A stretch of DNA of 64,000 nucleotides, taken from NCBI RefSeq assembly GCF_000427685.1, contig NZ_ATYM01000003.1, forward strand, positions 1 to 64,000. Direction: 5' to 3'. Positions 60,301 through 64,000 of this stretch are shown here, piece by piece; within the stretch, counting starts at the first letter, position 1; each line of letters begins with the position of its first letter. Source of the stretch: Haloplanus natans DSM 17983 (GTDB taxonomy: Archaea; Halobacteriota; Halobacteria; Halobacteriales; Haloferacaceae). The position numbers and the translations under genes were made by a program. The notes beneath the pieces are model-generated. The model was not told the origin of the DNA and searched no databases. It saw only the letters and a program-made list of their open reading frames with translations.

Positions 60301-60696
60301 ACCGAGGTCGTCCTCACGCTCTACGAGATGGCGACTGAGATCGCCAATATCAGTCGGATTATTCGCCAGATGGTACGAGGCGATGAGGTCGTGCGTCTTA
60401 CCCCCACCGAAGCGGGTGTCTAGACACAGAATACTGCTGGAATACCCGCCGCTGTCGTATCCGTCAGCGGCGAGGAACCGTCCCGTGAGATTACTCAGGA
60501 GCGTCCGCAGCCCGTCAGTCGGGTACGTCATATCGAAGAACTGCGTCGCATTCCGATAGACCGGAGCGGAGTCATCCGGCGAATGAGCGACAGTCGCCAG
60601 GCTAGCTGCGAACTGATCCTCCTGTAGCGTCCCGTCGAGGACATCTCCCCGAGGAGTACACGCCTCAAACAGACTCGGATAGTCTGAGCTACTCAT
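57388..60696 (-). CDS. DUF499 P-loop ATPase (BrxC/PglY-like)
   Basis: A 1102-residue protein. Walker A is 'DTRFGGGKTHDLIASYH' (about 93-109) and Walker B is 'TLILIDEIAAYLEAAS' (about 218-233). A long helical middle includes 'REYPFHPTIIDTLTEKID'. Zinc-like cysteine groups occur near 885-935 (CAEPGC, then CSNCGK and CAECAQ), and the end is a beta-rich domain ('SLVELKFRVDLSDPE'). DUF499 proteins are large ATPases related to BREX BrxC and Pgl PglY. They probably couple ATP hydrolysis to DNA scanning or assembly of the modification complex. The gene overlaps its neighbours on both sides by ATGA. Confidence 0.88.
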   Translation of the reverse strand: MSSSDYPSLFEACTPRGDVLDGTLQEDQFAASLATVAHSPDDSAPVYRNATQFFDMTYPTDGLRTLLSNLTGRFLAADGYDSGGYSSSILCLDTRFGGGKTHDLIASYHLANNPTDIGDLSRHLVEREDDLGAAYLDAVDQGLDVDTSVFVGGHVDARNARSDRSDPNAPNTRTMWGEIAYQLYGLDGYEYLKEYDQDRNAPGGNTLKGLFELGDGPTLILIDEIAAYLEAASAVEVGNATLASQTLSFVLSLLETASEVDEVTVVYSIADTAFEEEAEEVRTLIDELNQIGRRQHKTVTPTSENEVGQVLQHRLFEDIERGQAERLAESYFQYYADSDRQFPQEATDASFVDRLEREYPFHPTIIDTLTEKIDTIPKFQRTRGALKLLARAVYYLWNHQPDHYDRHWIRLYDLTPADNAPDGSIDSTLHETLFEFVDLSAAVSADIYSEDNTAHAQLEDRKWTEKGIPPLGGHLTTTVLWHSLAYGEQATGLTRAEMNAALGHPDIRFDNYDSALEALSGGDMNVACYYLYDEERVRFKSDPNLIRIIDQRVDNTPDAQARNRFESRLENSEIGTGGFKTVVFPESPADLPDKVSKPQLAVMHMDTAPVSDGGSEIPEKIQTLYQKSASKHGGETQSRVYKNYILFLAPDKERIQGAIDEARQLEAIEALLDDSQQTADLSNEQIEELRERRDQTHGLLGELVRGVYRHLYYVDRDGLTHLAINATEANGGTTLVNAVEETLEDRLIRADAGPKGVAFFKQKLWQQTQDSMTTEQLVTQFAKKPGLPYLLNTKPLRKTIAKMVDDAGYTYWDSTAGENGLAYWDGDEDDRPENWRKANPLTGSPDVRTSIRDSDVKIGDEYVVYTDVNALLDVHHDIIRPPETEETTCAEPGCEVEVDEEGEYCSQHEPDDLECSNCGKTVASQSGLNPRGLCAECAQPQDWERSTSVMAASRAFNEVRTHALGKSSSGSGPGIDRITIEVGGDDQLSKGSFIAQRQAFKNRADNVSVRMRYKTESSSGASYQADFTGGIDEFSRVTNQPDPFDGASLVELKFRVDLSDPEPITDGDDDLLAELQDELGSTNIDVKVQGRGPVEVPAEVQQ

Positions 60697-60905
60697 GAAT
60701 CAACCTCCTGTTGCCCCGGTTTGGAGACGATGATGAACTCTCCACGGTCGCTGTTGTTGATGAGTGCGTGAGCGATCTCTTTCGACTCAGCGATGTCGAT
60801 TTTGATTGGCTCGCCCACCTCCGCATCGAACTTATCGAGTTCAGGCCCGGACAGATTTACTCGCCCAGACCTCCCCGTGTTTTTCCCTATCTGTTTACGA
60901 GTCAT
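60693..60905 (-). CDS. AbrB/SpoVT-like small DNA-binding protein
   Basis: A 70-residue protein. The segment GRSGRVNLSGPELDKFDAEVG followed by EPIKIDI resembles the swapped-hairpin AbrB fold (G.V.LP...L...G..V.V). It heads the four-gene operon 60905-53874 and its stop overlaps the DUF499 start (ATGA). As in many AbrB-led operons it may regulate its own promoter. AbrB here could also act as an antitoxin-like component, but no toxin is next to it. Confidence 0.6.
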   Translation of the reverse strand: MTRKQIGKNTGRSGRVNLSGPELDKFDAEVGEPIKIDIAESKEIAHALINNSDRGEFIIVSKPGQQEVDS

Positions 60906-60930
60906 CCGGATGTTTTGTCTGGCTTACCGA

Positions 60931-60942
60931 AACAATATAACC
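60931..60942 (-). promoter_or_regulatory. TATA box of the DUF499 operon
   Basis: On the minus strand GGTTATATTG lies about 30 nt before the ATG at 60905. The preceding 20 bp are A/T-rich. It is the only clear promoter before this four-gene operon. Confidence 0.55.
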
Positions 60943-61060
60943 TTTACTTAGACTAAGTTGGCTGAGCGACTCTATCTGACACCGACGCAAAGGAGTTCGC
61001 GGCGCAAACTGGAGGGCGGGAATCCTTGGATTGGAACCTGTTAAGCAGAGATCCCACCGG

Positions 61061-62749
61061 CTAGCAGATGAGCAGGAATAACCAAAACGGAAGATAACAG
61101 ATGCTCACATCGTCCTTCTCGACAACCAGTGACTCGTTTTCTCGCACCTCTTTCGGGAGGCTATCCGTGATGATGAAGCGGTATGGTGCTTCGTAATCGA
61201 GTTCACGGAGATCCTCACTATCGTCCTCAGTATGCTGCCCGACACTGGGGTCGAACTCCGTCGCGATTTGCTCTGCCAACTCAGTATGTGGATGGTAAGA
61301 TAGAATGAACGGCAGCACTTTCCCCTCTCGATGGAGAACATAATCAACTAATCCCGCGTCAGTCGGACAGTACTCGACTTCGTATGCTTTCACCGCGAAG
61401 GACAGACGCATCGCGTGGTCGAACGCCACAGTCCGAGCCAATTTGTACTCGAAGTCGAAATTGAGGTCGTTCTGATGACTGTATTCCTCGAATCCGAAGT
61501 GTTCCTGGCGCTGTGAGAGTAGCACAACGTGTCGAGGATTGCGAAGATAGAGTCGCGTTCGTCGGTGGCGCCGCAACGAATAGTCGTGAGACTCGGTTAC
61601 TGCGATTCCATCGTCGAGGATGTCGAGGTAGCTATCGACCGTTCGTCTGTCGACGCCGATTCGGTCGCTTATTTCTGTATATTGGAGTTCCTCGCCCCCC
61701 TGACTGGCAGCAATCGAACTCAGCCGATGAAGGTTCTCGGGATTCTGAATGGAGCCGTATTTTGCTAGTCCCTTGTAGAGGTATAGGAGGAAGTGCGAAC
61801 GGACAATCTCGTTTCTGACGGAGGAGCGATCAGTCTGGTGCAGTGTACCACCTTTTCTCAGATAATCGCGCGCAGCGTCGTGTAGATCGTCGCGTTCGGA
61901 AGAATCGAAGAAGTCGAAAAAGAGCGAGCTGAGTGACTCGACTGCGGAATCAATGCCTGTGTCGGATGATTTCAGGTTGAGTTCTCTCCGAACATCTTTG
62001 ATCGGATTCGGGCCAGAAATCCGATCAGATCGGAGGGATTCAAGTTGCTCTCTAAACTCGTGGTTGAAATCAACACTCAGTCCTCCCTCATCTTCTGGAT
62101 GCCCGATGGTGTCGACGAATTTCATCGGAAGAACTCCCCAGGGATGTTCGACGTGATCGATCTTATCCGCCTTCGTCAGCTCACGAAGATTGACTTGGTC
62201 CCTGACGATCCCTGTCAAGAACAGATACGTGTCCTCATTTACGAACTCTAAGAGAGTCTCCTTCTCATTCTCATCGAGATTGAGAATGTCGACATCGTCG
62301 AGGAGAATATATTTCCTTCCATGCCGGGGAGCGATGTGAGTGTAGAAGTAGTCTATCACCTGTTTCAGCCGCTCTATTCCCTCATTAGGTCGTTCTAGAT
62401 GATATTGGGATTCCTCGAGAGGGAGATAGAGTATTTGACGCGGAGAGGTAGAAGAGACTATGTCGAATTCAGGGTCTTTTGGAGGAAATTCGGTAGTCCC
62501 AATTAACGCTGCGATGAGCTGATACAGGAGCGTCGTCTTGCCAATTCCAGTTGACCCGTAGATTGGATAAACTAAGTTGTCGGTACCCTTTTTATCCTGT
62601 TCGTGTACCGCTTCCAGAACCTTGTGGAAGTCTGAACGAGGAGTGAGGTTTGTAGCCTCCTCCAGATCTTGACCTACCCCCTCGCTCCACCATTCGTTAT
62701 GACGCTCGGCGTCGGCGATGAAATCCTCGGCTCGGGATTCCTCAGTCAT
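61061..62749 (-). CDS. AAA ATPase with DUF4143-like C-terminus, degenerate nuclease site
   Basis: A 562-residue protein from ATG 62749 (an upstream in-frame start at 62776 is less likely). Walker A is 'YGSTGIGKTTLLYQ' (about 64-77), Walker B is KYILLDDVDIL (about 151-161). A winged helix ('YTEISDRIGVDRRTVDSYLD') lies near 350-370 in the usual AAA_14 place. The C-terminal region follows DUF4143 proteins: 'LARTVAFDHAMRLSFAVKAY', 'LVDYVLHREGKVLPFILSYH', where the expected ExK is replaced by ILSY, so nuclease activity is doubtful. It ends with a hydrophobic tail, PFWLFLLI. It is divergent from the Argonaute gene and may be functionally tied to it. Confidence 0.8.
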   Translation of the reverse strand: MTEESRAEDFIADAERHNEWWSEGVGQDLEEATNLTPRSDFHKVLEAVHEQDKKGTDNLVYPIYGSTGIGKTTLLYQLIAALIGTTEFPPKDPEFDIVSSTSPRQILYLPLEESQYHLERPNEGIERLKQVIDYFYTHIAPRHGRKYILLDDVDILNLDENEKETLLEFVNEDTYLFLTGIVRDQVNLRELTKADKIDHVEHPWGVLPMKFVDTIGHPEDEGGLSVDFNHEFREQLESLRSDRISGPNPIKDVRRELNLKSSDTGIDSAVESLSSLFFDFFDSSERDDLHDAARDYLRKGGTLHQTDRSSVRNEIVRSHFLLYLYKGLAKYGSIQNPENLHRLSSIAASQGGEELQYTEISDRIGVDRRTVDSYLDILDDGIAVTESHDYSLRRHRRTRLYLRNPRHVVLLSQRQEHFGFEEYSHQNDLNFDFEYKLARTVAFDHAMRLSFAVKAYEVEYCPTDAGLVDYVLHREGKVLPFILSYHPHTELAEQIATEFDPSVGQHTEDDSEDLRELDYEAPYRFIITDSLPKEVRENESLVVEKDDVSICYLPFWLFLLIC

Positions 62750-63034
62750 GTTGTCTATACTTATCCGGCCAATCATAAGTATTACTCCATCCTGATGTCG
62801 CTATCTGTGAGAGTACGCCATTCGCCTACGAGTACGCTGTGTAAATAGCGTAGAATGGTAGAAATAAAATCACTGATTTTTGCGGATGGGACCGATCTGA
62901 TGTGAATGTATCCGCGCAACTTCCCGGGAGAGAACAGAGTTGTCTGTATTCTATTTCTACTATTCTAGAAATAGCGTAATCGAACTTCCACTAGTGAAAA
63001 GTTATTTGTCGGTGGTTGCCCATGTCGTTAGTAG
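62750..63034. promoter_or_regulatory. Divergent control region of the ATPase and Argonaute genes
   Basis: A 285-bp AT-rich region. AAATAGCGTA occurs as a direct repeat at 62843-62852 and 62969-62978. Next to each copy TAGAATGGTAGAAATA (62851-62866) and its near-complement TATTTCTACTATTCTA (62952-62967) form an inverted repeat with one mismatch, about 85 bp apart. A TATA-like TTATTTG at about 63002-63008 precedes the ATG at 63035 at normal distance. The layout suggests looping or cooperative control of both genes. Confidence 0.6.
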
Positions 63035-64000
63035 ATGCCGACGCAGGCCGACATCGAGGATGGGGAACGAATCGACATCACGGTCCAGGTGGTGACTGAA
63101 CTGGACCGTCCATCGAGTAAGATGGCCAAGCGACTCAAGGTCCGCGACACCGCGGACAACGAGTTCCCACTCGCCATCTGGAAAAACAACGCGCTGAGTG
63201 ACTTCGCTTGGGAGTCGGGCCGCTGGTACGAACTCGAGAACGCTAGGGGAAACGAGTACCGTGGCAAGAAGAGTCTGAACGGGTCCTCACGACTACGCGC
63301 CGAAACCGTCGAACCCCCCGTGGATGACGATGAGGACAGCAGTGACTCAGAGAAGACGTCCGAGGGCCAGCTCTTTGACACGCTCCAGAACGGCCTTCCG
63401 TACCTCTCGCTTTTTCCATTCGACCGCGACTTCGAGACGCTGTCTGTCTACGAGTATCGCATTGAGGCCGACGACGCGTTCGAGGACAGTCCGATGGACG
63501 CGACGTACAATCTTGCAGCCTACCTTCGCTCGTCCAGTGACGCGGCCGTCACGCACGCAGGAGTGATGTCTCTCATCTCCACCGAGCCGTTGGAGACGTA
63601 CCTCCCGGACCCGTTCACCCTCACGGACGAGACTCGGGTCATCCTCCGAGCCAACGAGACGGCTGACAACGAGACGGTGGTTCGTCTCCTTCAGCAGCTG
63701 ATCAAGAAGAGCATCAACACCGACGAATACGAAACAGGGCGAGTGGATCGTATTCGCACTAAGGCTCCCATCATCAGTGGATCCGGGGGTCTCTTCGAGG
63801 CGTGCCTCGCATACCGAGTGGGTATCGAGGTGCTTCCATCCGGCGATGCCTACGTCGGAATCGAGGTCAGCCACCACGCCCGCAGCCAAGCGACTGTCGA
63901 CGAGTACATGGATCGAGTGAACGCGACGGTGGACGAACTCGTCGACACGCACGTCGAACACGACCCAGAAACGTACTCGACGCCCGGGAGCGGGCGACTG
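63035..64000 (+). CDS. Argonaute of the Natronobacterium gregoryi type (partial, N-terminal 322 codons)
   Basis: The frame is open from ATG 63035 to the window end (966 bases, no stop). The first ~90 residues are an OB fold: 'ERIDITVQVVTELDRPSSK', FPLAIWKNNALSDFAWESG and 'GRWYELENARGNEYRGKKSL', closely following the repA-like domain at the start of NgAgo. After an acidic linker (95-112), the region 125-320 follows the N/L1/PAZ-like part of the same family, for example 'LSVYEYRIEADDAFEDSP', then 'GVMSLISTEPLETYLPDPF' and 'YRVGIEVLPSGDAYVGIEVS'. MID and PIWI, with the catalytic DEDX set, lie beyond the window, so nuclease activity cannot be judged. An Argonaute binds a guide and target nucleic acid. 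Confidence 0.87.
   Translation, partial: MPTQADIEDGERIDITVQVVTELDRPSSKMAKRLKVRDTADNEFPLAIWKNNALSDFAWESGRWYELENARGNEYRGKKSLNGSSRLRAETVEPPVDDDEDSSDSEKTSEGQLFDTLQNGLPYLSLFPFDRDFETLSVYEYRIEADDAFEDSPMDATYNLAAYLRSSSDAAVTHAGVMSLISTEPLETYLPDPFTLTDETRVILRANETADNETVVRLLQQLIKKSINTDEYETGRVDRIRTKAPIISGSGGLFEACLAYRVGIEVLPSGDAYVGIEVSHHARSQATVDEYMDRVNATVDELVDTHVEHDPETYSTPGSGRL

Noticed and set aside
1-64000. tRNA, rRNA or other conserved structural RNA genes
   Set aside because: No tRNA cloverleaf or rRNA motif was seen on either strand. The only RNA signals supported are the TnpB element ends, which are listed with the elements.

Overview
The window reads as haloarchaeal DNA (class Halobacteria) and most likely comes from a megaplasmid or secondary replicon. 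The proteins are strongly acidic and the genome is mostly GC-rich. Promoters are TATA-type with short or no leaders. The window carries an Orc1/Cdc6 initiator with origin-box repeats, a TFB paralogue, a PCNA paralogue remnant, an OB-fold (RPA-like) protein, IS1341-type TnpB elements, an ISH3-like transposase and several families known mainly from haloarchaea. I saw no rRNA or tRNA gene and no CRISPR array.

Region 1 (1-15.7 kb) holds the acidic tail of a gene cut by the window edge, then many small membrane or lipoprotein genes (DUF6498-like, DUF3592-like, Sensor-domain-like, DUF7847-like). Two IS1341-type insertions sit here: a complete one at 11.4-12.9 kb and an internally deleted ~345-bp derivative at 8.7-9.07 kb. 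A chain of five genes (15191 down to 13250, minus strand) is joined by four overlaps, three of them ATGA.

Region 2 (15.7-37.3 kb) is a plasmid backbone mixed with debris: an HTH gene with a palindromic operator, a second TnpB element next to a decayed PCNA paralogue, TFB, TA-like pairs (one PIN toxin reduced to a stub), an RPA-like protein, an ISH3-like insertion, a membrane-anchored AAA ATPase and a wHTH regulator with a divergent operator.

Region 3 (37.5-40.3 kb) is a replication origin. An Orc1/Cdc6 gene is flanked by seven copies of a 19-23 bp G-run box (consensus TTACACNTCGATGACGGGG), four on one side and three on the other. A separate family of four 10-bp inverted repeats (GTTACCCCAC, 21-22 nt, GTGGGGTAAC) runs from 29.5 to 37.6 kb and may be a partition or regulator-binding site.

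Region 4 (40.5-64 kb) is a large defence-type island and the most interesting part. On the plus strand lie an AddB-like nuclease, an AddA/UvrD-like helicase-nuclease and a small PD-(D/E)XK protein. On the minus strand lie a PLD-SNF2 helicase, an MCM-N-like OB/zinc domain fused to an HsdR_N-type nuclease, a DUF1156 DNA methyltransferase, a small conserved protein, a DUF499 P-loop ATPase, an AbrB-like protein and an AAA/DUF4143-like ATPase. Diverging from the last, and cut by the window end, is the N-terminal 322 codons of an Argonaute of the Natronobacterium gregoryi type with its extra N-terminal OB domain. Modification (methyltransferase), large P-loop ATPase, helicases, several nucleases and an Argonaute in one block suggest a composite anti-plasmid or anti-virus system. 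One plausible link, by analogy with RecBCD and bacterial Argonautes, is that the AddAB-like enzyme makes DNA ends or fragments that feed the Argonaute. That link is inference.
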